Assembly: GCF_025567385.1 (NCBI RefSeq)
Contig: NZ_JAOQJU010000038.1
Span: 1-25,486 of the forward strand
Direction: 5' to 3'
Source of the DNA: Claveliimonas acetigenes
Lineage (GTDB): Bacteria > Bacillota > Clostridia > Lachnospirales > Lachnospiraceae
DNA: 25,486 nt
This document shows positions 1 to 7,191 of the stretch, piece by piece (within the stretch, counting starts at the first letter, position 1; each line of letters begins with the position of its first letter). The notes beneath the pieces were generated by a model. That model ran no database searches and was not told the DNA's origin. It saw only the letters and a program-made list of their open reading frames with translations. A program made the position numbers and the translations under genes.

Positions 1-42
1 AAACGACAGCAATACTATGATTCCCTGAAAGAAGCAGCATAG
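1..42 (+). CDS. 3' end of an unidentified upstream gene (partial)
   Basis: Frame 1 is open from the window edge for 13 codons and ends in a TAG at 40-42, 24 bp before the methylase start. The last residues are charged and helix-prone (KRQQYYDSLKEAA). The short spacing suggests it is the preceding gene of the same operon as the methylase, possibly a nuclease, helicase or specificity partner, but 13 residues cannot identify it. A chance open stretch is also possible. Confidence 0.35.
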   Translation, partial: KRQQYYDSLKEAA

Positions 43-65
43 GGTACAAAATCCTTGAGGAAAAT

Positions 66-2396
66 GTGTCAACTAATCTTGACAAAATCATGAGTAATTT
101 CTTTGAATCTCACTTTATGGAATGGTTTACCTATACTTGTTCGGAAAATAATTTTGACACCAAAGTAATCAATGAAATACTGGAAGTTGTAAATCAGTTT
201 GACTTGAGTACATATATCCTGAAGCCTGAAGAAATACAAGATATTCTGCAGGAAGTGTACATGGAACTTATTCCTGCGGAAATGAGACACTTGATGGGAG
301 AATACTTTTCTCCTGATTGGATTGTTGAACACGCTTTAGATATGGTTGGATATCATGGCGACATCAAGAAAACTTTAATTGATCCGACTGCCGGCTCAGG
401 AACTTTTTTGACTCACTCTATTAAAAGAATTGTAAATCAAGCTGGCGGAAAGTTGTCAAGAGACGACATAGATAAAATCACCCACAACATAATCGGATTT
501 GACATCAATCCTATTTCAGTTGTATCTGCTAAAGCAAATTATATTCTTGCTTTGTTTTCGTCCTGCGAAGATTCTGTGTTTGATGATTTCGCAGACCCTG
601 TTAATATTCCGATTTACATTGCCGATTCTATTCTTGCTCCGGTGGTTTATACCGAAGAAAGTAAATTAACATTGTCAATAAATACTTCCATTGGTAAATT
701 TCAAATTCCCAAGTTTGATGACTATGCAAAAGCAAGTGAGTTTTTAAAGGTGTTAAGTAATTGTATTGATGACAAATGCGATTTTGATGATTTTTGGAAT
801 AAAGCCGAAAATCGTTATGTCAACAGCGGGTATAAAGATGTGGTAGAAGAGTTATTTAATCGGCTTTATACATTACATCGTGCCGGAAATGATTCATTCT
901 GGCCTATTATTTTGAGAAACAGTTTTGCACCAATATTGATTGGGAACAAGTTTGACTATGTTGTCGGAAATCCGCCGTGGATTGCGTGGAAATCAATGAG
1001 TAAGAGTTACCGGGAAGGAACATTAGAAATATGGAAAAGTTACGGCATTTTTGAGAAGAATGCTTATGACAAAAAAACAACCCACGATGACTTTGGAATG
1101 GCTGTAACTTATGTAGCTGTTGATAAATACCTTAAAAACAATGGCAGCATGGTATTTTTACTCCCTGCGTCCTTCCTGAAATCGACAAAAGGCGGAGAGG
1201 GGTTCCGAAAGTTCTCGATTACTCGTTTTGGGCAAAATGTTCCATTTGCTGTAAGTATGGTAGATGATTTTTCAAATGTTAAGTTGTTTACGATTCCTAC
1301 GATTGCAATTAAAATTACAAAAGGCACAGAAATGAAATATCCTATGCACACCTATAGAGTTTGGAAACAAGTGGGGAGAAAATCCTCCTTGGATTCTCAC
1401 GCAAAATGGGCAGATGTTGAAAAAAAATTGACTTCGCATGTTTTATCTGCCCAACCGGTAGATGGTAATGATAAGCAATCTTCCTGGCTTACATTAGAGG
1501 ATATGGACTTTGCTAATAAAGTTTTGGATTCTTCTAAAAAAAGATTTTATAGCGGAAGAAAAGGGATTGAACCGGCGGGAGCAAAAGGGGTATATCTATT
1601 GAAGAAGCCCATAAAAAGCCGTGACGGATTGTTATTGATTGAAAATTGTATAGAAAGGCAAAGGCGCAAGGACTTTATTAAAAAAGGCATTCATAAAGAA
1701 AAGGTTGAAGAAACCTATGTGTATCCGATGCTTGGCGGAAGGAATATTGCAAAATGGCAAGTCAAGTCTAACGAATATATGCTGGTTCCGCATACCGCTG
1801 CGTATAAATATGGAGTTCCGGTTAAAGAACTTGAAAAAAATGCTCCGAAAACCAGCGAGTGGCTATTCTATTATCACGATGAGCTTTTAGCAAGCCGGAA
1901 ACAAAACGGAAAGTTCTTCAATGCGAATACACAGCCGTATTATCGGTTGGATAATGTGGGAGAGTACACATATGCTCCATATAAGGTTTTGTGGAAGGAA
2001 CAAACGGGAAGTATGTCGGCAGTAGTGGTTGGTTCTTATTTAGAGTCTGTTCCGGATGCTGATGAAAATTTATTTAGTGAGGATAAAACAATAGTTGTGG
2101 ATTCCAAAGTTCTTATGCTTGGTTTGGAAAATGCAGAGGAAGCATATTATGTTTGCGGAATCATAAATGCTGAAGATATAGTAAAAGTAATTGATGGCTA
2201 TGCTATATCTACCAACCGTGGAGTAGACGTTTTAAAATATTTGGCTATTCCGGAATTTGATTCGCATAATCAAATACATATGGAAATTGTTAAGTATTCT
2301 AAAAAAATACATGACGAATTTAAACGCAATTCCAACGCCAGCGTTAGAGAACTTGAAGAACAGCTTAATGTTGTTGTGAGAGAGATATTTAATTAG
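66..2396 (+). CDS. N6-adenine DNA methyltransferase (Eco57I/type I-like)
   Basis: A 776-residue S-adenosylmethionine-dependent DNA adenine methylase. The N-terminal part has the MGEYFSPDWIVEHALD segment typical of N-6 methylases. The SAM-binding motif I is DPTAGSGT (residues 106-113) and the catalytic motif IV is NPPW (302-305), in the gamma-class order I then IV. The C-terminal half is probably the target-recognition region; I see no PD-(D/E)XK nuclease motif, so a restriction partner, if any, would be a separate protein, perhaps the gene cut by the left edge. The start is GTG at 66 behind a weak GAGG at 57-60; an ATG at 64 is out of frame. The gene is more AT-rich than its right-hand neighbours, which suggests horizontal transfer. 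The family is certain; the system type (R-M, BREX-like or other) is not. Confidence 0.85.
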   Translation: MSTNLDKIMSNFFESHFMEWFTYTCSENNFDTKVINEILEVVNQFDLSTYILKPEEIQDILQEVYMELIPAEMRHLMGEYFSPDWIVEHALDMVGYHGDIKKTLIDPTAGSGTFLTHSIKRIVNQAGGKLSRDDIDKITHNIIGFDINPISVVSAKANYILALFSSCEDSVFDDFADPVNIPIYIADSILAPVVYTEESKLTLSINTSIGKFQIPKFDDYAKASEFLKVLSNCIDDKCDFDDFWNKAENRYVNSGYKDVVEELFNRLYTLHRAGNDSFWPIILRNSFAPILIGNKFDYVVGNPPWIAWKSMSKSYREGTLEIWKSYGIFEKNAYDKKTTHDDFGMAVTYVAVDKYLKNNGSMVFLLPASFLKSTKGGEGFRKFSITRFGQNVPFAVSMVDDFSNVKLFTIPTIAIKITKGTEMKYPMHTYRVWKQVGRKSSLDSHAKWADVEKKLTSHVLSAQPVDGNDKQSSWLTLEDMDFANKVLDSSKKRFYSGRKGIEPAGAKGVYLLKKPIKSRDGLLLIENCIERQRRKDFIKKGIHKEKVEETYVYPMLGGRNIAKWQVKSNEYMLVPHTAAYKYGVPVKELEKNAPKTSEWLFYYHDELLASRKQNGKFFNANTQPYYRLDNVGEYTYAPYKVLWKEQTGSMSAVVVGSYLESVPDADENLFSEDKTIVVDSKVLMLGLENAEEAYYVCGIINAEDIVKVIDGYAISTNRGVDVLKYLAIPEFDSHNQIHMEIVKYSKKIHDEFKRNSNASVRELEEQLNVVVREIFN

Positions 2397-2435
2397 AGGC
2401 TTCAAATATTAATTTGGAGAGGTGAGGCATTTATT

Positions 2436-2909
2436 ATGAAAAGATTTAGGAAGATTCTATTACTGGTTGTGACACTGGTACTGTATGTGCTGACAGGTTG
2501 TGCCGGTTTTTTAGATACTGCAGACGATGCAGGCGGAGCCGGAGTGTCAGAAGTGAAGGTGGAGAAGTCGGGCGAATATACGTCGAAGGATGAAGTAGCT
2601 GCGTATTTAAATCGTTATGGCTGCTTGCCGGATAATTACATTACCAAAGAGGAAGCGAAAGCGATGGGCTGGGATAGTAAGGAAGGAAATCTTGGCGAGG
2701 TTGCGCCGGGCAAGAGTATCGGCGGAGATTATTTTGGAAATTATGAAGGGATCCTTCCGGAGGCATCAGGCCGGAAGTACTATGAATGTGACATTGATAC
2801 GGACGGAGGTTACCGGGGAGCGAAGAGGATTGTATATTCCGGCGATGGACTGATTTATTATACGGAAGATCATTATGAAACTTTTGAACTGCTGTACGGA
2901 GAGGAATAG
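2436..2909 (+). CDS. Barnase-like ribonuclease, lipoprotein form
   Basis: 157 residues. An N-terminal signal peptide (basic KRFRK, then a hydrophobic stretch at 7-20) ends in a lipobox LTGC with Cys22, so the enzyme should be lipidated on the outer face of the membrane. After a linker, residues 47-154 match the barnase fold closely: LPDNYITKEEA, APGKSIGGD, an ECDID segment and TEDHYETF. By hand alignment to barnase, catalytic or binding residues are kept: K71 (K27), E117 (E73), R127 (R83), R131 (R87) and H146 (H102). R59 is replaced by Y103. Barnase-type enzymes cleave single-stranded RNA by transesterification. Classical barnase is freely secreted, so anchoring is unusual. RBS GGAGAGGTGAGG lies at 2416-2427. 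The barstar gene follows directly. Confidence 0.88.
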   Translation: MKRFRKILLLVVTLVLYVLTGCAGFLDTADDAGGAGVSEVKVEKSGEYTSKDEVAAYLNRYGCLPDNYITKEEAKAMGWDSKEGNLGEVAPGKSIGGDYFGNYEGILPEASGRKYYECDIDTDGGYRGAKRIVYSGDGLIYYTEDHYETFELLYGEE

Positions 2910-2913
2910 GAAG

Positions 2914-3159
2914 ATGCGATATGTATTAGATGCTGCACGGATGGAGACAAGGGAGGATGCCCATGCCTGCTTGAAAGCAGAACTGAACCTGCCGGAGTAT
3001 TATGGAAATAATCTGGACGCCCTGTATGATTGCCTGACAGAGATGCCGGAGACAGAGATAGAGATTCAGCATCTTAAGGAGGCAGGGAAGGATAGTTATG
3101 TCTGGCGTGTGATAAATGTGATGCAGGATGCGGGTGTGAAAGTATATGATTTGATTTAG
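2914..3159 (+). CDS. Barstar-like ribonuclease inhibitor
   Basis: 81 residues, cytoplasmic (no signal peptide). It binds and blocks the cognate ribonuclease before export. The start at ATG 2914 is chosen over an in-frame ATG at 2875 because it follows the ribonuclease stop by 4 bp, has GGAGAGG at 2898-2904 inside the upstream gene, and gives the normal barstar N-terminus; this predicts translational coupling. The core ELNLPEYYGNNLDALYDCL reproduces the barstar inhibitory helix with Y29, Y30, N33, D35 and D39. W38 is Tyr and W44 is Met. The loop before the last helix is about 7 residues shorter than in barstar (89 residues). The residue equivalent to Glu76 appears to be Val69, matching loss of Arg59 in the partner. 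Confidence 0.88.
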   Translation: MRYVLDAARMETREDAHACLKAELNLPEYYGNNLDALYDCLTEMPETEIEIQHLKEAGKDSYVWRVINVMQDAGVKVYDLI

Positions 3160-3162
3160 TGA

Positions 3163-3191
3163 TTGTAAGTTGTGGAAAGATGATGTAATAT
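3163..3191 (+). promoter_or_regulatory. Candidate sigma-A promoter for greA-like gene
   Basis: TTGTAA at 3163-3168 and TAATAT at 3186-3191 with a 17-bp spacer, between the barstar stop and the GreA-like gene. Each hexamer deviates from consensus, so this is a sequence-only guess. Confidence 0.4.
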
Positions 3192-3231
3192 AGTATGGGA
3201 AATAAATGAAGGTATAAGGAAGGGATGATTC

Positions 3232-3735
3232 ATGCGGGAGCAGTTGACGGAGCATGATGTTGAGAAAATAAAGGAAGAGATTGAGTACCGGAAGCTGGTC
3301 GTGAGAAAAGAAGCGATTGAAGCGGTAAAAGAAGCACGGGCGCATGGGGACTTAAGTGAAAATTTTGAATATCATGCAGCAAAGAAGGACAAGAACCAGA
3401 ATGAGAGCCGGATCCGTTATCTGGAGAGAATGCTGAAGACAGCACAGATTGTGTCAGAAAAGTCAGCGGATGATGAAGTCGGAATGAATAATACGGTAGA
3501 GGTTTATTTTGAAGATGAAGATGAGACGGAGGTTTTTAAGTTGGTTACTTCTGTGAGGGGAAGCTCTCTGAATGGGAAGATTAGTATAGAGTCTCCCATG
3601 GGGAAGGCAGTTCTCGGGCATAAGGTGAATGACAGAGTCTATGTGAAGGTGAATGAAAATACAGGATATTATGTTGTGATTAAATCCATAGAAAATACCG
3701 GAGACAGCGATGAAGACGCTATCCGGAGGTTTTAG
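3232..3735 (+). CDS. greA: GreA/GreB-type transcription elongation factor
   Basis: 167 residues, close to the family norm of about 158. GreA enters the RNA polymerase secondary channel and stimulates cleavage of backtracked transcripts. The N-terminal coiled coil (roughly residues 1-85) carries the signature EARAHGDLSENFEYHAAK with the tip acidic residues Asp and Glu in GDLSEN; residues 90-160 form the C-terminal FKBP-like domain ending GYYVVIKSIE. The N-terminus differs from standard GreA (no LT.EG opening), and clostridia often have more than one Gre protein, so this may be a paralogue. A short GGAAGGGAT leader precedes ATG 3232. The next gene starts 13 bp after its stop, so they are probably co-transcribed. 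Confidence 0.85.
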   Translation: MREQLTEHDVEKIKEEIEYRKLVVRKEAIEAVKEARAHGDLSENFEYHAAKKDKNQNESRIRYLERMLKTAQIVSEKSADDEVGMNNTVEVYFEDEDETEVFKLVTSVRGSSLNGKISIESPMGKAVLGHKVNDRVYVKVNENTGYYVVIKSIENTGDSDEDAIRRF

Positions 3736-3748
3736 GCGGGAGGAGAAA

Positions 3749-4477
3749 ATGGAAGAACGGTTATTGGAGATGGCAGAGCATAAGGCGGGGATATTGATTG
3801 ACGCATTGCCTTACATCCGTGATTTTAACCATAAGATAGTTGTAATCGAGTATGGCTGCCGGAAATATTTAAGTCCGGTGGCGGAGCAGGAGTTGATGCA
3901 GGATATTGCACTTTTGAAGACGGTAGGAATGAAGCCGGTTGTTATTCACGATACTCCGATGGGAGTAGATAAGTTCCGTGAGAATAAGAGGGTTGCCAAG
4001 CTTCTGGAGTTGTGTGGGACGAAGGCCATTGGAATCTGCGGGGTCGATCTCCAGACGCTTCATATGACGTTAGATAATGGGTATATCCCAGTGATTGTTC
4101 CGAATGATATCGATAATGAAGATGTGGTAATTGACCCGAAAGATACGGCGCTGGAAGTTGCTGTGAAGCTTCAGGCGGATAAATTGGTGTATCTGTCTTC
4201 CCACAGAGGAATCTGGAGGGATGTGGATAGGACAGAGGTGTATAGCAGGCTTACGATACCGGAGATTCGAAAGCTCTTGGAGGATGGATGGGTGACGGAA
4301 GGCGTCATTTCCAGAATTGAACGTGGATTGCAGGCAGTTGAGCAGGGTGTAAACCGGGTACATATTCTGGATGGGAGAATTGAGCATGCGCTGCTTCTGG
4401 AGTTCTTCAGCGTAGTAGGCGTTGGTACAATTCTGATTCGTGACGAGGATAAGTTATATGTCCATGAAAAGAATTAG
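3749..4477 (+). CDS. N-acetylglutamate-kinase-like protein, catalytically degenerate
   Basis: 242 residues of the amino-acid kinase fold, closest to ArgB (N-acetylglutamate kinase, arginine synthesis). Family landmarks are recognisable: ALPYIRDF, the first-strand region VVIEYG (residues 31-36), DTALEVAVKLQADKLVYLS, and a C-terminal GVNRVHILDGRIEHALL followed by VGTILI. Key ArgB motifs are altered: the ATP-binding Lys of IKYGG is Glu34 and the second Gly is Cys37; HGGGP reads HDTPMG (67-72); the GGMIPK lysine appears to be Arg. It is also shorter than typical ArgB (about 290). It is therefore unlikely to be a normal kinase and may be regulatory. The start at ATG 3749 is preferred over ATG 3710, which lies inside greA, because GGGAGGAG sits at 3738-3745. 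Confidence 0.8.
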   Translation: MEERLLEMAEHKAGILIDALPYIRDFNHKIVVIEYGCRKYLSPVAEQELMQDIALLKTVGMKPVVIHDTPMGVDKFRENKRVAKLLELCGTKAIGICGVDLQTLHMTLDNGYIPVIVPNDIDNEDVVIDPKDTALEVAVKLQADKLVYLSSHRGIWRDVDRTEVYSRLTIPEIRKLLEDGWVTEGVISRIERGLQAVEQGVNRVHILDGRIEHALLLEFFSVVGVGTILIRDEDKLYVHEKN

Positions 4478-4496
4478 ATAAAATGAATGCAATGGG

Positions 4497-4530
4497 GCAC
4501 ACGGCAAAGACTGCTGTGTGCTTTGTTAGA
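4497..4530 (+). terminator. Intrinsic terminator after the kinase-like gene
   Basis: A stem of GCACACGGCA (4497-4506) with TGCTGTGTGC (4512-4521), one G-U pair and a 5-nt loop, followed by TTTGTT. It lies 20 bp after the stop codon and likely ends the greA-kinase transcript. Confidence 0.7.
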
Positions 4531-4575
4531 ACATAGGAAAGTTCTCGCGTTCCTATGTTCTAATATAGGAAGTTC
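4526..4575. repeat. Perfect 14-bp inverted repeat plus third half-copy
   Basis: TTAGAACATAGGAA (4526-4539) is exactly repeated in inverse orientation at 4550-4563 with a 10-bp spacer. A further ATAGGAAGTTC at 4565-4575 nearly repeats ATAGGAAAGTTC at 4533-4544. It overlaps the tail of the preceding terminator and lies about 60 bp upstream of the response-regulator start. It could be an operator, a small RNA hairpin or a dispersed genomic repeat; the sequence alone does not decide. Confidence 0.75.
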
Positions 4576-4632
4576 AGGGCGGACTTGTCCGCTTTGACAA
4601 AGAGACAGCTTGAGTCAGACAGGAGGATACAA

Positions 4633-6165
4633 ATGAAGATTGTGATTGCAGAGGATGAAGAATCAGTCCAGCAGGGGATGGATGAGATGTTGCACATGAT
4701 TAATCCGGATTATGAATTGATCGGCACGGTTACAGACGAGCAGAGTGGAATGGAGCTGATACGGAAGAAACAGCCGGATCTGGTGATAATTGATGTGGAT
4801 CTATCCGGCGGCCGGGGATTGGAGATGCTGGGAAGGCTGCGAAAGGAAGGAAATGCCTGCGAGGCACTTATCCTGACAGAGAATGCAGAATTTTCTTCGG
4901 TGCGTACGGCCATGGAATTAGGCGTAGTGAACTATCTGCTGAAGCCGGTGCGGATGCCGGAATTATCCGGAGCGTTAAAGCGGGCAGAGATGCGGTTTAA
5001 AAAGAAGCAGATGGAGAAGGAACGATATTCGCTGGAGAGAATCCTGGAAGCGGCGCTGGCCGGACAGGCGGGGTGCGACGAACATGTGGAAGAAATTCTT
5101 CGGTTGAACGAAGGGTTTGATGTGCGGGAAACACTTGGGATTTTTGTAGTGTGGCTTGGGGACGCTTATAAGGAATACGCGGCTGCTGTGGAAGATGGGC
5201 TGAAAAGATTGGGAGTAAACAGCGGGCTGTTTGGAAATTGTACTTTCAATTATCCGGATAAACGGCTGGTTCTGACGGTTTTGTATCATTTGAAATCAAT
5301 GGAGGAAACAGTCAGCTATCTTCGTCGGAATATTGTGCCTATGCTGGAGGCACAGACGAAGAAGAAGGCAGTGGCTGCATTCCGCTTTTGTGAGGGGATT
5401 GATGAACTTCAGAAGGCAAGCGCCGGGGTGTATGGCATTCTGGATTATAATATCACCATTGGGCGGAATACGTTTCTGGAATATGATCAGGTGAAGAAGA
5501 TGAAACTCAGACCTCTGCATTATCCAATAGAGCTGGAGAACAGGGTAAAGACAGCGGTTCTTAACCGGGATGAGAAAGAATTTGCAAGATGTTGCGAAGC
5601 GTTCTTTGATGAACGTACGATTCGGGGATGTGAGCCCAGAGAAGTGAAAGAGGCTTGCCTGAGATATTCCTATATTGTACTGAACTCTGCAAAGACAGAG
5701 GGGATATTGAATATGAAGAAACAGCCGGTTCAGATTCTCTTCCAGTCGGTAGAGAATGCGGTTACGGCGGATGAGATTAAGGGAGCTTTCCGGGAGTTTT
5801 TCCAGAGGATATTGCCAGACCGGGAGTATGTGGCGGAGGAGAAGAAGGGGCTTCTTGCCGAGAGGGCAAAAAGGCTGATTGCGGAATATTATAATCAGGG
5901 ACTTACACTTCAGGAAGCAGCAAGGAAGCTGGGAGTATCCGACGGATATCTGAGCACCATGATCAGGAAGGAGACGGGTGCGACATTTTCTGAGATTATT
6001 CGTACTTACCGGATTGATAAAGTGAAAGCGCTTTTGCTTTCGACGGACCTGAAATTAAATCAGATTGCCGAACAGGCAGGGTATGCAAATCCGAAATATA
6101 TGAGCAAAGTATTTAAAGAAAAGACGGGGATGCTGCCGCTGGAATACAGAAAAAGGAATCTGTAG
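4633..6165 (+). CDS. Response regulator, YesN-type (REC + AraC HTH)
   Basis: 510 residues. The N-terminal receiver domain (1-118) has the acidic pair Glu7/Asp8, the phosphoacceptor Asp54 in VIIDVDLSGG, Thr82 and Lys104 in LLKPV. A long middle region (120-400) has no motif I recognise. The C-terminal AraC-type DNA-binding domain (about 410-508) has two helix-turn-helix units, with LTLQEAARKLGVSDGYLSTM and LNQIAEQAGYANPKYMSKVF, and ends LPLEYRKRN. Such proteins often control sugar-uptake genes, but no sensor kinase or transporter lies nearby, so the signal is unknown. Start ATG 4633 is chosen for AGGAGG at 4621-4626; an upstream in-frame TTG at 4585 is less likely. Confidence 0.9.
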   Translation: MKIVIAEDEESVQQGMDEMLHMINPDYELIGTVTDEQSGMELIRKKQPDLVIIDVDLSGGRGLEMLGRLRKEGNACEALILTENAEFSSVRTAMELGVVNYLLKPVRMPELSGALKRAEMRFKKKQMEKERYSLERILEAALAGQAGCDEHVEEILRLNEGFDVRETLGIFVVWLGDAYKEYAAAVEDGLKRLGVNSGLFGNCTFNYPDKRLVLTVLYHLKSMEETVSYLRRNIVPMLEAQTKKKAVAAFRFCEGIDELQKASAGVYGILDYNITIGRNTFLEYDQVKKMKLRPLHYPIELENRVKTAVLNRDEKEFARCCEAFFDERTIRGCEPREVKEACLRYSYIVLNSAKTEGILNMKKQPVQILFQSVENAVTADEIKGAFREFFQRILPDREYVAEEKKGLLAERAKRLIAEYYNQGLTLQEAARKLGVSDGYLSTMIRKETGATFSEIIRTYRIDKVKALLLSTDLKLNQIAEQAGYANPKYMSKVFKEKTGMLPLEYRKRNL

Positions 6166-6232
6166 CCATATCTGCAGAAGAAATATTTCCAGAGTAATCT
6201 AAAATATTTTCTCCTTTTTAAAAAATATATAC

Positions 6233-6261
6233 CTGTAAAAGTATGAAAAATATTATAGAAT
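6233..6261 (+). promoter_or_regulatory. Candidate promoter for structured RNA region
   Basis: CTGTAA at 6233-6238 and TAGAAT at 6256-6261, 17-bp spacer. The -35 is weak. If used, transcription would start near 6268, just before the structured segment. Confidence 0.3.
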
Positions 6262-6274
6262 AAGAAAGGAAGTA

Positions 6275-6362
6275 CAATGAAGCCTTAAGGGGAACCCCGT
6301 ACGGCTTAACCCTTTCGTAAGTAGCAGATCCCCGGAGCCGAAACGGTTCCGGGGATTTTGCT
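6275..6362 (+). ncRNA. Candidate structured RNA (leader or small RNA) with terminator
   Basis: The 293-bp gap before the purine genes holds a compact structured block. AAGCC (6280-6284) can pair with GGCTT (6303-6307); AAGGG (6287-6291) in the loop is complementary to CCCTT (6310-6314), which would give a pseudoknot-like fold. It is followed by a strong hairpin: 6328-6340 with 6344-6356, an AAA loop, extended by AGCA/TGCT and followed by TTTT. The whole could be a small RNA, a terminator for the upstream regulator, or an attenuating leader of the purine operon. It matches no riboswitch consensus that I can recall. Confidence 0.45.
6328..6362 (+). terminator. Strong hairpin, probable intrinsic terminator
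   Basis: A 13-bp stem (6328-6340 with 6344-6356, one G-U) with an AAA loop, followed by TTTTGCTG. The T-run is short, but stem stability is high. It lies upstream of a possible second -10 at 6405-6410. Confidence 0.65.
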
Positions 6363-6404
6363 GTACATTTATTTTTAGGGGTAGAAAAAGGAGAACCTTT
6401 TTTA

Positions 6405-6410
6405 TATAAT
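6405..6410 (+). promoter_or_regulatory. Candidate -10 element for the purine gene pair
   Basis: A consensus TATAAT sits 49 bp before the IMP cyclohydrolase start, after the hairpin. No convincing -35 is seen at 16-18 bp spacing (TAGAAA at 6382). A small A-tract/T-tract hairpin (6385-6391 with 6396-6402) directly precedes it. Confidence 0.35.
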
Positions 6411-6458
6411 AGAAGTGTAGGGAAACCAGTGAGAACGACTAAAAAGGAGAAGGGATTC

Positions 6459-7172
6459 ATGGAAATGTTAAAGATTGAAAAGGAATTACAGGAAAATTCG
6501 TATCCGGGCAGAGGGATTATTATTGGCCGAAGTGCGGATGGGACGAAGGCGGTCGCTGCCTATTTTATTATGGGAAGAAGTGAGAACAGCCGTAACCGTA
6601 TATTTGTAGAGGATGGAGAAGGAATCCGGACGCAGGCATTTGATGAGTCGAAACTTACAGATCCAAGTTTGATTATTTATGCTCCGGTTCGTGTGCTTGG
6701 GAATAAAACAATCGTAACGAATGGCGATCAGACAGATACAATTTATGAGGGAATGGACAAGCAGATGACATTCGAGCAGTCCTTAAGAAGCCGTGAGTTT
6801 GAGCCGGATGGACCGAACTATACGCCGCGTATTTCCGGTATTATGCATGTGGAGAATGGGAAATACAGTTACGCAATGTCTATCCTGAAGAGCAATCATG
6901 GTAATCCGGCAAGCTGCAATCGCTATACGTTTGCTTACGAGGACGCAGCAGCCGGCGAGGGGCATTTTATCCATACTTATATGCATGATGGGAATCCGCT
7001 TCCAAGTTTTGAAGGAGAACCTAAGTTAATTGCCATACCAGATGATATGGAAGCCTTTGCAGACGTGCTGTGGAACAGCCTGAATGAAGAAAATAAGGTG
7101 TCTCTGTTCGTGCGTTATATTGATATTGCTACCGGAAAGTATGAGTCTAAGATTATAAATAAGAATAAATAA
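6459..7172 (+). CDS. IMP cyclohydrolase, PurO-like
   Basis: 237 residues, matching the IMP_cyclohyd (PurO) family, which closes FAICAR to IMP in the final step of purine synthesis. Diagnostic segments near the N-terminus are SYPGRGIIIGRS and AYFIMGRSENSRNRIF; NYTPRISGIM lies in the middle. The start at ATG 6459 is chosen because AAGGAG (6444-6449) sits 9 bp before it; the longer GTG start at 6429 would overlap this site. The AICAR formyltransferase gene starts 19 bp after the stop, so the two form an operon that supplies both activities of the bifunctional PurH. PurO was first defined in archaea; bacterial members of the family occur in clostridia. Confidence 0.85.
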   Translation: MEMLKIEKELQENSYPGRGIIIGRSADGTKAVAAYFIMGRSENSRNRIFVEDGEGIRTQAFDESKLTDPSLIIYAPVRVLGNKTIVTNGDQTDTIYEGMDKQMTFEQSLRSREFEPDGPNYTPRISGIMHVENGKYSYAMSILKSNHGNPASCNRYTFAYEDAAAGEGHFIHTYMHDGNPLPSFEGEPKLIAIPDDMEAFADVLWNSLNEENKVSLFVRYIDIATGKYESKIINKNK

Positions 7173-7191
7173 ATCCAAAGGAGCGAATAAG

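Noticed and set aside
2926..3445. Open frames on the minus strand opposite barstar and greA
   Set aside because: They have Cys/His/Leu-rich compositions typical of antisense shadows, lack ribosome-binding sites, and oppose well-supported genes.
4526..4575. An FRT-like or other recombinase target, because of the AGGAA/TTCCT arms
   Set aside because: The resemblance is superficial, arms and spacer differ, and no matching tyrosine recombinase gene is in the window.
6166..6458. A ZTP, THF or purine riboswitch before the purine genes
   Set aside because: The location is right, but I could not find the conserved core of any of these classes. Reported only as an unclassified structured region.
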